NCBI GenBank assembly: GCA_902786925.1
Contig: CADAEK010000023.1
Location: 1-42,570, forward strand
Direction of reading: 5' to 3'
From: an uncultured Bacteroidales bacterium
GTDB taxonomy: Bacteria; Bacteroidota; Bacteroidia; Bacteroidales; Bacteroidaceae
DNA: 42,570 bases
A model generated the notes under the pieces. It saw nothing but the letters and a program-made list of their open reading frames with translations. It made no database searches and was not told the origin of the DNA. This document shows, one piece after another, positions 1 through 9,946 of this stretch (position 1 is the stretch's first letter; each line of letters begins with the position of its first letter). The translations under genes were made by a program, and so were the position numbers.

Positions 1-247
1 AATTTGCGCTCCTACTAGAAAAAAATTACGGGCCCACACGGGAGCAAAAATTTCAATCGAAATGCGACACAAGAGAGAGCTAATTATCAACTATCAACTA
101 TCAACTGTCAACTATCAACTATCAACTGTCAACTATCAACTGTCAACTATCAACTGTCAACTATCAACTGTCAACTATCAAAAGACTATGGCACTGAAAG
201 TAAAAGCAAAGGAACAAATGGAAAGAAAATGTATGTCGATGAATGAA
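1..247. other. Intergenic region left of the ABC ATPase gene
   Basis: No gene is supported here. Bases 1-12 and 41-52 form an imperfect inverted repeat (10 of 12 positions) that could be a terminator or the edge of a repeat. Bases 85-182 are a heptamer array, listed separately. The rest is A-rich without a recognisable start or stop context. A plus-strand reading frame through the array (62-499) runs antisense into the ABC ATPase gene and begins with repeat-derived residues, so it is not a gene. Confidence 0.6.
85..182. repeat. Heptamer tandem array, 14 units (TATCAAC / TGTCAAC)
   Basis: Fourteen consecutive 7-bp units of the form T(A/G)TCAAC run without a break; the last unit is TATCAAA. 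The two variants alternate irregularly. The same unit recurs at 41833-41909 and, in reverse complement, inside the nspC gene at 29618-29659. The array lies downstream of the leftward ABC ATPase gene, about 65 bp beyond its stop. Confidence 0.95.
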
Positions 248-985
248 TCACATATGTTGCTGACCCTTAAAGTATTCCTCTATCTCGGAGTTGAGGAGAG
301 CATAGTCGCGATCGTAGTCCTTGATGATGCAACCGTGTTCGAGAAGAGTGATGCGCGAACAGATGTCGAGGGTGTGGGTGAGGTTGTGGGAGGACACGAT
401 GACGGTGGCATGCTGCTCGTGACTGTAGGTCTCAAGCAGGTACTTCATGGCCAACTGGGAGGTGGGGTCGAGGAAGTTAAAGGGCTCATCGAGCAATAAA
501 AGACGAGGATAGTGAAGCATAGCTCCGATGATGCCGACTTTCTGCTTGTTGCCCATAGAGAGATTGCGAATAAGTGTATGCTGCCCCAACACTTCCCCGT
601 TCATGAAACCGTCAAACTGAAGCAGGCGGTCGTTGAGCACTTCGTCTGATATATCAGAGATTTTGGCGATGAACCGGAAATATTCCTCAGGAGTGAGGTA
701 ATCAATCAGGAAACCGGCATCGACAAAGGCGCCCGTATAGGACTTCCACGACTCACTCTTGGCGGTATCGCATGATACGTTGCGACCATCAATGACTCCA
801 TCCACGGTAACGCTGCCGGTATCAGCCTTCAACAAGTCAAGTATGATACGGAAGAGCGTGGTTTTCCCGGCTCCGTTGTTACCTACAAGGCCAATGATTT
901 CGCCACTATGAATGGCATAGTGGGCAATGTCGAGCGCTTTCTTCTCTCCAAATGATTTGGTCAAGTTTTCAATTGTCAAGTTCAT
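248..985 (-). CDS. ABC transporter ATP-binding protein
   Basis: This 245-residue protein is a single ABC nucleotide-binding domain, probably the motor of a two-component exporter with the DUF5687 membrane protein encoded just upstream. Visible motifs are Walker A (GNNGAGKTT, about residues 35-43), a signature of the form LSMGNKQK (about 142-149) and Walker B with catalytic glutamate (LLLLDEPFNFLDP, about 161-173), followed by an H-loop in SSHN. The length is usual for a stand-alone ATPase of the CcmA/drug-export type. It starts 10 bp after the stop of the permease gene, so the two are almost certainly cotranscribed and form one transporter. The substrate cannot be told from sequence. Confidence 0.9.
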   Translation of the reverse strand: MNLTIENLTKSFGEKKALDIAHYAIHSGEIIGLVGNNGAGKTTLFRIILDLLKADTGSVTVDGVIDGRNVSCDTAKSESWKSYTGAFVDAGFLIDYLTPEEYFRFIAKISDISDEVLNDRLLQFDGFMNGEVLGQHTLIRNLSMGNKQKVGIIGAMLHYPRLLLLDEPFNFLDPTSQLAMKYLLETYSHEQHATVIVSSHNLTHTLDICSRITLLEHGCIIKDYDRDYALLNSEIEEYFKGQQHM

Positions 986-995
986 GGTGTTTCTT

Positions 996-2504
996 TTATC
1001 TGGAACTACGGAAGCCTTCCATATTCTGGTATCTCCGCTGCATGAATCGCTTGTATATATTCTTCAGCCAAAGGGGATGGGCAAGAGTGCCCAACAGGCC
1101 GATGGCAGCCATCACAATGGCTGCGGTCTGGTCGCCCCACAGGTTGACAAGTGACCACATGATGAACATGGGCAGGAACATGGCTATGCCGGACATGAGC
1201 ATCTGCACTTTTGTGTCGCGTCCTGTACGTGTCAGTTTCTTGTTGAGATGGATGGATGTATCGTTATACACAGCCAGTTGGAAGATGAAAGGAAAGACCA
1301 CGCCGGTGGTGAAAAGCAGACATCCCAAAGCAGCCATCCACGTCATCTTTCCCTCCATGATGGGCATGAGAGAGAAGAGGAAGGGCACAACCAGCATCAG
1401 GCACTGGAAATAGTATTTGGCCTTGAGCAGCGAGAGCACCGTCTCTTTGTGCACCATGAGCCCGTCTATATAGTTTCCTTCGGCACACATGACGGTGGTG
1501 AGGGTCATCACTCCCAAGCAGTTGAAGCAATACACGCAGATGAAAATGCGCATAAAGGGAAGGGAGTCGTAAATATGGGAGAAAGAGAACAGGGAGCACA
1601 ACATAAGCATGCAGCCGGCAGCAATGAGGAACTGCTTGCGCACGACAAGGTTGCGCATGGTGGATTTGATTTCAAGCTTAAGGTATTCCCCGATGATGCC
1701 GAACTTGTCGAGAAAGACCATGTTGCGCGTCTTGAACGACTTCACGACCTCTGCTTTGGCTATCTCCACATAGATGGCCACCTGCTGGAGACGATAGTTG
1801 ACATAATAGAGAGGAACTACCGCTACTACAAAGAAAACAAAGCCAAGAGGATTCCATTGGATGAAGCCACGCATGAAGCGAATGGCTGCCTGAAAGAGCC
1901 ACTGGTTCTTTTCGTCGAAGAAAAGGCCGAAGTATATCAGCAACGCATAAATGAGCAATGGAATCAGGATGGTGGGGACGTAGCGATTGATGAGTGTGCG
2001 CCAAAACAGATACCAATAGCTATTGAGAATGAATATGAGCCACCAACCCAAAAGAAAGCCTATGAATCCGGCAATTCCATAGAACTGAGGAACGGCCAGC
2101 ACTCCGAAGGGAACGAAGAAGAAAGCCCAAAAGAGATTGTAGGGCTGCAGTCCCATACGGCACAGGAACGTGTGCAGCATGAGACCTGTTGGGATGTTGA
2201 GCAGCTTGTACTGCTTGATGTTTTGAGCCGGAGTTTCTTGCAAGAAAAAACGCAGCAGGAAGTCCGCGAGCAAGAACCATATCATGCCTCCGTCTATCCA
2301 ATCGAACGCCTCAAAGGAAGTGTCCTTGAAGAAGGTGTAGAGTGACACGCCAAGCGCACTCAGATAGGCAGCTATAAATGCAATGAAGACATAACTAAAG
2401 AGCTTCATCACCCTATTCTTCTCGAACATCGGGTGGCGACGCGACTGCAGGCGCTGATTGTGGGCAAGCGCCTTATACAAGAAATATGCCCTGGAGAGAT
2501 TCAT
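996..2504 (-). CDS. DUF5687-type integral membrane protein (ABC permease partner)
   Basis: This 502-residue polytopic membrane protein has roughly ten hydrophobic segments, beginning near residue 33 and spread to about residue 475. The sequence resembles the Bacteroidetes family DUF5687, whose members are usually encoded beside an ABC ATPase, as here (10-bp gap downstream). The N-terminal 30 residues are basic and cytoplasmic by the positive-inside rule. The start follows the lolA-like stop by 17 bp, so the gene probably belongs to the ftsK-lolA transcript. It is likely the transmembrane half of an ABC exporter of unknown substrate. The family name is recalled from sequence likeness, not from a search. 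Confidence 0.8.
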   Translation of the reverse strand: MNLSRAYFLYKALAHNQRLQSRRHPMFEKNRVMKLFSYVFIAFIAAYLSALGVSLYTFFKDTSFEAFDWIDGGMIWFLLADFLLRFFLQETPAQNIKQYKLLNIPTGLMLHTFLCRMGLQPYNLFWAFFFVPFGVLAVPQFYGIAGFIGFLLGWWLIFILNSYWYLFWRTLINRYVPTILIPLLIYALLIYFGLFFDEKNQWLFQAAIRFMRGFIQWNPLGFVFFVVAVVPLYYVNYRLQQVAIYVEIAKAEVVKSFKTRNMVFLDKFGIIGEYLKLEIKSTMRNLVVRKQFLIAAGCMLMLCSLFSFSHIYDSLPFMRIFICVYCFNCLGVMTLTTVMCAEGNYIDGLMVHKETVLSLLKAKYYFQCLMLVVPFLFSLMPIMEGKMTWMAALGCLLFTTGVVFPFIFQLAVYNDTSIHLNKKLTRTGRDTKVQMLMSGIAMFLPMFIMWSLVNLWGDQTAAIVMAAIGLLGTLAHPLWLKNIYKRFMQRRYQNMEGFRSSR

Positions 2505-2521
2505 GGCTGAATCTTGAAGAA

Positions 2522-3127
2522 CTATCGAAGGTCAACGATTTCAGCCTTAGGATAGTTCTTCTTGTTGAACTGGAATGTGGATGCTTGATATTTTTGATTC
2601 TTCAAAAATGAGTTGCAGCGAATAACAGTCGTTCCTCCCTTGGGAGTGGTAAGCTGAATGCTGCCCGGCAAATGGGTGGACTTGTTGATACGAATCACCA
2701 CCCACTTGTAAGCGCTGGATTCTTCACCTGTCAAAACCACTTCATACTCTTTAGAAGAGCTGTTTCCCATGCGTGCGGCATAACCATGCTTGTAGAATGT
2801 CAAGAACGCATAAGGGTTCATCTTTGCAACTTCCTCTGCAGAAGGTGTGGTCACGTTCACCTCTTCATTCTTCTTGACGTAACTCCACATCGTCTTACCA
2901 TCAAACCATGTGATTCGCCCCGCCATATTCACCACAAACTTCTGCCCTTGCAGTTTAATATAGCCGGTAGAAGAAGCCCCACTGGCTTCGTAGGTAAAAC
3001 CAATCTTTGTGTTGCCAGCTGCCTTGAGTGTGGCAGCAGTCTTGTCTAGCACCTTGCTGGCCTCCTGTCCTTGAACAGAGAGACACACGGCAATCAAGCA
3101 CGCAAATACGAATACAATTCTTTTCAT
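2522..3127 (-). CDS. lolA: LolA-like outer-membrane lipoprotein carrier protein
   Basis: This 201-residue protein has an N-terminal signal peptide (MKRIVFVFACLIAVCLSVQG, cut near residue 20). The body shows the LolA-type pattern of a half-barrel: repeated strands including GYIKLQGQKFVVNM, then ITWFDGKTMWSYV, as in LolA proteins that take lipoproteins from the LolCDE complex across the periplasm. A late strand region (PGSIQLTTPKGG) fits the same fold. The gene follows ftsK by 102 bp, and an ftsK-lolA order is familiar in Bacteroidetes. It probably sits in one transcript with ftsK upstream and the ABC exporter genes downstream. The family is divergent, so carrier function is inferred rather than certain. 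Confidence 0.82.
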   Translation of the reverse strand: MKRIVFVFACLIAVCLSVQGQEASKVLDKTAATLKAAGNTKIGFTYEASGASSTGYIKLQGQKFVVNMAGRITWFDGKTMWSYVKKNEEVNVTTPSAEEVAKMNPYAFLTFYKHGYAARMGNSSSKEYEVVLTGEESSAYKWVVIRINKSTHLPGSIQLTTPKGGTTVIRCNSFLKNQKYQASTFQFNKKNYPKAEIVDLR

Positions 3128-3229
3128 TTTCCTATATCCTTTTTTCTATATCCAACGATAGTAGCAGCAAAAAACGTATCAAGGCAATCGCCTTCACTCG
3201 TAGCGTAGCAGCTGGAGCTGAGGCCTTTC

Positions 3230-5854
3230 TTATCCCAGCGTATTCAGCAGACCTTCGAGTGTGAGAGGATCCTTGATGATGACCTCACGGGGTTTACTGC
3301 CCACTTGCGCACCTACAACACCCATCTTCTCCAACTGGTCCATAATCTTACCTGCACGGTTGTAACCAATGGAGAAATTGCGCTGAATCATGGAAGTGGA
3401 ACCACTCTGATTGTTGACTACGAACTTGGCCACATCACCAAACATAGGATCAAGATGGCCCTTGTCCACTGTTCCCATTCCTGCACCGCCATCACCTTCA
3501 GCATCTGCCACTTCTGGCAAATACATCGGATGAAGGAATCCTTGCTGAGCTGCTATATAATGACAAATATCATTCACTTCTGGTGTATCGACAAAGGCAC
3601 ACTGTACACGCACCGGCTCACCACCCTGCAGATACAGCATATCGCCTTTGCCAATCAATTGGTTGGCACCACCACGGTCAAGAATCACACGCGAGTCCAT
3701 CATAGATGCCACCTTGAATGCAATACGTGTCGGGAAGTTCGTCTTGATGGCTCCACTAATGATGCTAGCTTGTGGACGCTGCGTGGCAATAATCATATGA
3801 ATGCCGACAGCACGCGCCAACTGGGCAATACGACAGATGGGGAGCTCTACCTCTTTACCTGCAGTCATGATAAGGTCACCAAACTCATCGACTATCACAA
3901 CGATGTAAGGCATGTATTCATGCCCGTGCTCTGGATTCAGCTGACGGTTCTTGAACTTTTCGTTGTACTCCTTGATGTTGCGCACATGGGCACGCTTGAG
4001 AAGGTCATAACGAGTGTCCATAAGCTGGCAGAGAGAATTGAGCGTCTTGACCACTTTCTGCACATCTGTAATGATACAGTCCTCTTCTTCCTCAAGACGA
4101 GCCAAGAAGTGGTTCTCTATCGGGCTATAGATACTGAATTCAACCTTCTTCGGGTCAACCATCACAATCTTCAACTCCGATGGATGCTTCTTGTAAAGCA
4201 GCGAAGTCACGATCGCATTCAGGCCGACAGACTTACCCTGACCTGTTGCACCAGCCACCAAGAGGTGAGGCGCCTTAGCCAAGTCAAACATGAACACCTC
4301 ATTACTAATGGTCTTTCCCACCGCACAGGGAAGCTCCATCTTGCTCTCCTGATACACACGGCTATTGATGACACTCTCCATAGACACGATGCTCTTCTTC
4401 TTGTTTGGCACCTCAATACCGATGGTACCCTTACCAGGAATAGGAGCGATGATTCGGATACCTTCTGCTGCCAACGACAAGGCGATATCATCTTCGAGGT
4501 TACGAATCTTGCTGATGCGCGTTCCCTCTGCAGGAACAATCTCATAAAGCGTGATGGTTGGGCCAATGGTTGCCTTGATGCTGGCAATCTCCACACCAAA
4601 ATTCTTCAAGACGTGAATGATGCGGTCCTTATTGGCGTTCTGCTCAATCATGTCTATCTGAGGACCCTCGTCATCTGCCTTCTTCAGCAAGTCAAGCGTG
4701 GGGTACTTATAGAACTCCAAATCCAGTTTGGGGTCATAAGGAGTATTGATGTCGCCACGCAAAATGTCGCCATCACCTTTATCCGTCTCATTCATTTCCA
4801 CAACCAATCCGCTTTCATCACCAGCAACCAACTCGTTCTCTTGAGAATGAGACATTACATCTGCAGCAGGAAGGTCTTCTGGCAACACGCCTACAACACC
4901 ATCTCCTGCCTCAGCAATATTCTCACCAAAATCAGCATCGTCTTCCACTGAAGTATCTGAAGCATCCGCATCAGAGGCATCTTGAGCATCGGAAAGATGG
5001 TCGAAGTTCAATACCGTTGGCCGATTATCACTCTCCTCTACCCTCTCTTCTGCTACTGCTGCAGCATGCTCCTCCGTTTCATCCACCTCATCATCCTTAC
5101 CATCAATCGGCATCACACCATCATTCTCGTATTCGTATTCATCATCCTCATCATCACGTCCCACAAAGCGCTTCAAACGCTCTGCGTTCACCTTTTTCAG
5201 CATATTCAAGCGGAAGGCATTTCGAATGATTTCTATAGTCTTAGCACTCAAATAATACAAATAAATCACAGCTGTTATTGCCAAAACGGCCAACAAGCCA
5301 GGAGTACCGACCACCTGTGTGAGGATATTCACAACATTGATGCCATGATTACCTCCCAATTTAAGGAAAGAACCTTCAAAGGCTGGGAACAAATAACTAA
5401 ATGCAGCCAAGAACACGCTCAGCCACAGCATCAGAACAGTAAAAAGGATGAATTTACGAAGCAAAGTGAACTTGAAGCTGCGCATCAGTCGCAAGCCAAG
5501 AATCACCATGTATGGCAAAATGATGAACGAAGCCAAGCCAAACAAATCGTTCAAAAAGAAATAGGCAACAATCGCTCCTAATGAGCCACATGCATTCTTG
5601 TATTGCAAAGCCTTATTGAATGGATCTGCGCCTTGTTCCAAAAGACTGTAATCAGCCTCACCTGTCAGAAGATAGGAAACGAAGGCCACAAACATAAACA
5701 AAGCCATCACCACCAAGAACAAGCCCACAAAGAAAGAAAATATCTCTCCTTTGCCGAAGCCTGTGAAAAAATCAGTGGCTGTCAATTTCTCTTGCTGCGC
5801 TACACTATTGCTGGCTTTCTTGCCATTTCGAGAAGTCTTTTTATTTGTCGCCAT
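3230..5854 (-). CDS. ftsK: DNA translocase FtsK/SpoIIIE
   Basis: This 874-residue septal DNA pump clears the terminus region and activates dimer resolution at cell division. A short basic tail is followed by about four membrane spans (roughly residues 36-210), then a long acidic linker (about 230-390) rich in D and E, then the alpha/beta motor. Walker A is GATGQGKSV with K541; Walker B is in VVIVDEFGDLI; IATQRPQASIISG is also typical. The C-terminal winged-helix gamma domain, which reads KOPS-like sites, spans about 805-865 and ends in REVIIKDP. A promoter-like -7 element lies 44-51 bp upstream (5898-5905). It heads the ftsK-lolA-DUF5687-ABC gene run. Confidence 0.97.
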   Translation of the reverse strand: MATNKKTSRNGKKASNSVAQQEKLTATDFFTGFGKGEIFSFFVGLFLVVMALFMFVAFVSYLLTGEADYSLLEQGADPFNKALQYKNACGSLGAIVAYFFLNDLFGLASFIILPYMVILGLRLMRSFKFTLLRKFILFTVLMLWLSVFLAAFSYLFPAFEGSFLKLGGNHGINVVNILTQVVGTPGLLAVLAITAVIYLYYLSAKTIEIIRNAFRLNMLKKVNAERLKRFVGRDDEDDEYEYENDGVMPIDGKDDEVDETEEHAAAVAEERVEESDNRPTVLNFDHLSDAQDASDADASDTSVEDDADFGENIAEAGDGVVGVLPEDLPAADVMSHSQENELVAGDESGLVVEMNETDKGDGDILRGDINTPYDPKLDLEFYKYPTLDLLKKADDEGPQIDMIEQNANKDRIIHVLKNFGVEIASIKATIGPTITLYEIVPAEGTRISKIRNLEDDIALSLAAEGIRIIAPIPGKGTIGIEVPNKKKSIVSMESVINSRVYQESKMELPCAVGKTISNEVFMFDLAKAPHLLVAGATGQGKSVGLNAIVTSLLYKKHPSELKIVMVDPKKVEFSIYSPIENHFLARLEEEEDCIITDVQKVVKTLNSLCQLMDTRYDLLKRAHVRNIKEYNEKFKNRQLNPEHGHEYMPYIVVIVDEFGDLIMTAGKEVELPICRIAQLARAVGIHMIIATQRPQASIISGAIKTNFPTRIAFKVASMMDSRVILDRGGANQLIGKGDMLYLQGGEPVRVQCAFVDTPEVNDICHYIAAQQGFLHPMYLPEVADAEGDGGAGMGTVDKGHLDPMFGDVAKFVVNNQSGSTSMIQRNFSIGYNRAGKIMDQLEKMGVVGAQVGSKPREVIIKDPLTLEGLLNTLG

Positions 5855-5897
5855 CAGAAGGTTCTCTTTTATCTATCAGAAGGTTATGAAAAACATG

Positions 5898-5929
5898 CAA
5901 AGATAATTATTTTCTGAAATATCTACAAC
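5898..5929 (-). promoter_or_regulatory. Predicted Bacteroidetes-type promoter of ftsK
   Basis: On the minus strand TATCTTTG (5905-5898) matches the TAnnTTTG -7 consensus. GTTG at 5929-5926 lies 20 bp upstream and is an imperfect match to the TTTG -33 element. It is 44 bp from the ftsK start. Prediction by consensus only. Confidence 0.6.
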
Positions 5930-5958
5930 ATTTCCTTCATTTAATCGTCCCTTTTAGT

Positions 5959-7242
5959 CTATTTACGCTTCTCTAGCGCTCGCAGCTCCCTACCCTTGTT
6001 CAATTTGAAATAAGTTTCACGAAGACCAGACAACCATAAATCACGATTGTCCTCATCAAACGACCTTGCCTTTTCAAAGGCAGCACAAGCCTTTTTGTAC
6101 AATCCATCAATGGTCCTCTTCTGGGTTGTGTAGTTCGGATCAGAAAGAGGCACGTTGAAATGCGCATATGCCTCATGCGCATCATGCAGATAGATGTTCC
6201 CTATCGCAGAGTAGGATTCCGCATCGTCAGCCTTTATCTCCACGCATCGCTCGAAAGAAGCCAAAGCTGCTTCATACTGTCCCAACAGCATCTGCTCTTT
6301 ACCTGCCATATACCAATAGTCACGCGTATTGGGATACAACTGAGTCATTCTCAGCACTCTCTGCAAAGCCTCTCCATACCGCTCCGCATCGTTATAGTGC
6401 TTCACCAATGTCATCAAGAAATACTCCACATTGGGATACGCATCAAAGCCCTGTTCCAGCAATCCCAACATGGCCTCTTCATCATGCAACTCTGCAGCAG
6501 CCTTAGAACCTACCTCCAATAATTTTGCCCGTAAACTCTCATCGCCCAAACTAGCAGGAAGATAAGCCATCGTACCGGCATTATTTCCAGAAGCATAAGC
6601 ACTTAACACAGCCAACACGGCGACTTCCGTGTTATTGTCAGCCCATGCAGCAGCCACTTTTGTTGTGGACAATAGTTCTGATGCTTTCGACGTAGCATAC
6701 ATGTCAAAAAAGCGGAAAGCAGATGTGTAATTCTTCTTTTGATAGTGGTATTTGCCTGCATTCAGCAAATTATTCATATAAGGCAACATCAGTTGCCCTA
6801 CCCCTGCTCGCAATTTAGGTTCCGCCTTTTTACCTAACGCCCGTTTTTCTTGCAAACGCACCTGCTCGACACTATCACACTTCATTCCCATTGTATAGAG
6901 GTCATACATATAGTTGAAGTACCCTACAGTATCGGGCCTTGTGTTAAGATAAATTTTCCTGTTTTCTGCTCCTATCAGTTCATTCAGCGCATCCATGTCG
7001 TACCGATACAGCTGCGGGTCAGCCGCAGCGTCAGCATGCATTCTTATAGCATCTTCCACAGCCTGTCTCGCCTTTGCATAATTCTTCTCCTTCATACTCG
7101 TCCGATAGACTTTCAGAACAGCAGACCTCTTATAAGTCCCTGAAGCGGGTTTCTTGGTATTGCTGTTTGATTGTCCATAGACCTTGAAAGGACAGCACAA
7201 AACGAGTGTCAACAACACGGGTAATATAGCGCTTTTCTTCAT
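5959..7242 (-). CDS. Secreted tetratricopeptide-repeat protein
   Basis: This 427-residue protein starts with a signal peptide (MKKSAILPVLLTLVLCC..., cleavage probably near VYGQ, residue 24). The mature part is helical. The C-terminal half carries recognisable TPR units, for example around NTRDYWYMAGKEQMLLGQYE and the following ASFERCVEIKADDAESYSAI segment (about residues 305-345). The middle segment (about 150-290) looks like further degenerate repeats. It should act in the periplasm or at the outer membrane as a protein-binding scaffold; the partner is unknown. It lies downstream of the glycogen genes, separated by a hairpin, and no consensus promoter was found in the gap, so readthrough from glgP is possible. 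Confidence 0.85.
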   Translation of the reverse strand: MKKSAILPVLLTLVLCCPFKVYGQSNSNTKKPASGTYKRSAVLKVYRTSMKEKNYAKARQAVEDAIRMHADAAADPQLYRYDMDALNELIGAENRKIYLNTRPDTVGYFNYMYDLYTMGMKCDSVEQVRLQEKRALGKKAEPKLRAGVGQLMLPYMNNLLNAGKYHYQKKNYTSAFRFFDMYATSKASELLSTTKVAAAWADNNTEVAVLAVLSAYASGNNAGTMAYLPASLGDESLRAKLLEVGSKAAAELHDEEAMLGLLEQGFDAYPNVEYFLMTLVKHYNDAERYGEALQRVLRMTQLYPNTRDYWYMAGKEQMLLGQYEAALASFERCVEIKADDAESYSAIGNIYLHDAHEAYAHFNVPLSDPNYTTQKRTIDGLYKKACAAFEKARSFDEDNRDLWLSGLRETYFKLNKGRELRALEKRK

Positions 7243-7260
7243 TTCTTAGCAAGAATGGAA

Positions 7261-7291
7261 ATTGCATCACCCCATAAAGGAGTGATGCAAT
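7261..7291 (-). terminator. Hairpin downstream of glgP, possible weak terminator or attenuator
   Basis: A 10-bp perfect stem (ATTGCATCAC / GTGATGCAAT) is extended inward by a mismatch and two G-C pairs. It lies 54 bp after the glgP stop and 18 bp before the TPR gene start. On the minus strand only a short TT follows, so termination may be partial. Confidence 0.55.
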
Positions 7292-7345
7292 CATTAAACA
7301 ATAAAATTCTGTTTATCTGATGATTATAGAATCTTTCGAGTTTGA

Positions 7346-9913
7346 TTAGTTAAACCACTTCACGTAGCAGAAGTCCTGACGGTGTGGCAAATCCACATTC
7401 TTTGGATACATACGATAAGCTACCTTAAAGCTACCAGCAGTAGGAATCACGTGAGTACCCTCAAACGTGTAGAGATTACCATCACGTTGCGTCACAGTGA
7501 GCGGATCAATCTGGCTGATGTGTTCACGACCATCCTCGTCGCGGAAGATGGTGACAAGTTCGAATCCGATAGCATCATCGAGTCCCTGCTCGTCAATAAT
7601 ATACTTGAACTTATATTTCTTGCCAGAAAGAATATCGCCCTTCAGCATGTCTTCCTCCTTCTCGTATGAAACAATCTTGATGTCATCCCAACGTGAAGCC
7701 ACAAGTTCTTTCCATGCAGCAATATCCCTAGCCTTCTTGTAGTTGTCGGCAAAGAGCTGCTTGCGGCGCTCGGCCAATGGGCAATAGAACTTCGTGAAGT
7801 AATCATCAAGCTGACGCTTCATGGTGTAGTGAGGAGCGATACGAGCGATAGAGTTCTTCACCGTCTGAATCCATCCTTCAGAATAGCCCTTGGAGTTTCG
7901 AGCATAGTAGAGAGGCAGGATCTCATTCTCGAGGAGTGAATAAATCGTCGCAGCATCAAGCTGGTCTTGCTGTTCCTGATTTTGGAACGTACGCTTGTCT
8001 GTAAGCGCCCATCCTGCACCTTCACGATAGCCTTCAAGCCACCAACCATCAAGCACAGAGAGGTTCACAACGCCATTCATCAGAGCCTTTTCGCCTGATG
8101 TACCAGATGCCTCCAATGGACGTGTTGGTGTATTCATCCAGATATCCACACCCGTCACGAGGCGACGAGCCAACTTCATGTCATAGTTCTCAAGGAAGAT
8201 AATCTTGCCAAGGAACTCAGGACGACGGCTGATTTCGTAGATTTTCTTGATGAGTCCCTGACCTGCGCCATCAGCAGGGTGTGCCTTACCAGCAAACAGG
8301 AACTGTACTGGATAATTAGGGTTATTCACAATCTTCGCCAAGCGATCAAGGTCGCTGAAGAGAAGATGAGCACGCTTGTATGTAGCGAAACGACGAGCAA
8401 AGCCAATTGTCAGCGCATTAGGATTGATTTTCTCAACGATAGACACGATGCGAGATGGGTCACCCTGATGCATCAGCCAATCCTCCTTAAACGCCTTCTT
8501 GATGTAGTCAATAAGCTTAGCCTTCAAAGCCAAACGCGTATTCCATATCTCCTGATCTGGCACATTATAAATCGCCTCCCAAATCTTCTCATTTGACTGA
8601 TCTGCAAGGAATTTCTTATCGAAGGCTTTCGCATACACTTCCTTCCATTCAGAAGCAGTCCAAGTTGGCATATGGACACCATTTGTCACATAGCCCACAT
8701 TGTCAAGCTCCTCTGGGAAGTAGCCCTTCCAAATGCCGTTGAACATATCCTTAGACACCTTGCCGTGGAGCCAGCTAACACCGTTGACCCAAGAGCAAGT
8801 ATTGCAGGCAAACGTTGACATACAGAAGCGCTCACCCTTATCGTCTGGGTTCACTCGGCCCATACCCATGAAATCATCCCAGCTGATGCCGAGCTTTTCG
8901 GGATACTGACCCATATACTTGCCGAAGAGACCCTCGTCGAAGTAGTCGTGACCAGCAGGCACAGGAGTGTGCACCGTATAGAGAGAAGAAGTACGGACAA
9001 CCTCAAGAGCCTCATTAAAGCTCAGGCCGCTTTCCACATACTCAACCAAACGTTGAACATTAGCCAAAGCAGCATGTCCCTCGTTGCAGTGGATGATATC
9101 TTTCTTGATGCCCAGCCTGTTCAGCAGCAGAACGCCACCGATACCCAGCAGAATCTCCTGCTTCAGACGGTTTTCCCAGTCACCACCATAAAGAGCGTGA
9201 GTGATGGAACGGTCATATTCAGAGTTCATGTCATTGTCGGTGTCAAGCAGATAAAGCTTCACACGACCCACGTTCACGCGCCAAACCAATGCATGAACAG
9301 TATAGTTGTTGTAAGGAACGTCAATTACCACCTGATTGCCTTCTGCGTCGAGTTCGCGCTCAATAGGCAATGTTGGGAATACTTGAGCCTCGTAGTTAGC
9401 CACCTGCTGACCTTCCATAGAAAGCGTCTGAGTAAAGTAGCCATAACGATACAAGAAACCGACAGCACAGAAGTCGATGTTTGAGTCAGAAGCCTCCTTC
9501 ACGTAGTCACCAGCAAGAATGCCGAGACCACCTGAATAGATTTTCAGCACGTGGCTCAAACCGTACTCCATACAGAGGTAAGCCACAGAAGGACGCTTTG
9601 CGTCTGGCTTCACATCCATATATGCACGGAACTCTTTATATACTTTATTGATACGGTCAAGAATCTTCTTGTCTGCAGCAATCGCTTCCAGTTTTTCATA
9701 GTTCATACGGCCAAGGAAAAGAACTGGATTCTGTTCAACCTCATGCCAAAGAGCTGAATCCATGTCGTTAAAGATATGGCCTACTTCGTTATTCCATGAC
9801 CACCAAAGATTGTGAGCAATCTCGTTCAGCGGCTCAAGCGCTGCAGGGACAGAGGATCTCACACTAATTTCACGCCAATTGGGATTGTTTGCGTTACTTG
9901 CTTTAATTCTCAT
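7346..9913 (-). CDS. glgP: Alpha-glucan (glycogen) phosphorylase, GT35
   Basis: This 855-residue enzyme releases glucose-1-phosphate from glycogen or maltodextrin by phosphorolysis, using PLP. The N-terminal part (about 13-130, [16 protein letters not shown]) is the DUF3417-type extension found in this bacterial/archaeal branch of phosphorylases. The catalytic part contains [14 protein letters not shown] with the PLP lysine at K609, and [14 protein letters not shown] earlier. The length fits this long branch. It starts 33 bp after the glycogen synthase stop, so synthesis and breakdown genes appear to share one transcript driven from the promoter at 11676-11683. It acts in the cytoplasm. The exact chain-length preference cannot be told. 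Confidence 0.96.
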   Translation of the reverse strand: MRIKASNANNPNWREISVRSSVPAALEPLNEIAHNLWWSWNNEVGHIFNDMDSALWHEVEQNPVLFLGRMNYEKLEAIAADKKILDRINKVYKEFRAYMDVKPDAKRPSVAYLCMEYGLSHVLKIYSGGLGILAGDYVKEASDSNIDFCAVGFLYRYGYFTQTLSMEGQQVANYEAQVFPTLPIERELDAEGNQVVIDVPYNNYTVHALVWRVNVGRVKLYLLDTDNDMNSEYDRSITHALYGGDWENRLKQEILLGIGGVLLLNRLGIKKDIIHCNEGHAALANVQRLVEYVESGLSFNEALEVVRTSSLYTVHTPVPAGHDYFDEGLFGKYMGQYPEKLGISWDDFMGMGRVNPDDKGERFCMSTFACNTCSWVNGVSWLHGKVSKDMFNGIWKGYFPEELDNVGYVTNGVHMPTWTASEWKEVYAKAFDKKFLADQSNEKIWEAIYNVPDQEIWNTRLALKAKLIDYIKKAFKEDWLMHQGDPSRIVSIVEKINPNALTIGFARRFATYKRAHLLFSDLDRLAKIVNNPNYPVQFLFAGKAHPADGAGQGLIKKIYEISRRPEFLGKIIFLENYDMKLARRLVTGVDIWMNTPTRPLEASGTSGEKALMNGVVNLSVLDGWWLEGYREGAGWALTDKRTFQNQEQQDQLDAATIYSLLENEILPLYYARNSKGYSEGWIQTVKNSIARIAPHYTMKRQLDDYFTKFYCPLAERRKQLFADNYKKARDIAAWKELVASRWDDIKIVSYEKEEDMLKGDILSGKKYKFKYIIDEQGLDDAIGFELVTIFRDEDGREHISQIDPLTVTQRDGNLYTFEGTHVIPTAGSFKVAYRMYPKNVDLPHRQDFCYVKWFN

Positions 9914-9946
9914 AAAAAATAAGTGTTATTGAATGATTTTTAATAT

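Noticed and set aside
62-499. Plus-strand 145-residue open frame with repeated YQLSTVN text
   Set aside because: Its first third is the heptamer array read in frame and the rest is antisense to the ABC ATPase gene; no start signal.
3305-4951. 548-residue plus-strand frame opposite ftsK
   Set aside because: Fully antisense to a clear ftsK gene; rich in H, L, T and R as expected from reading a gene backwards; no domain.
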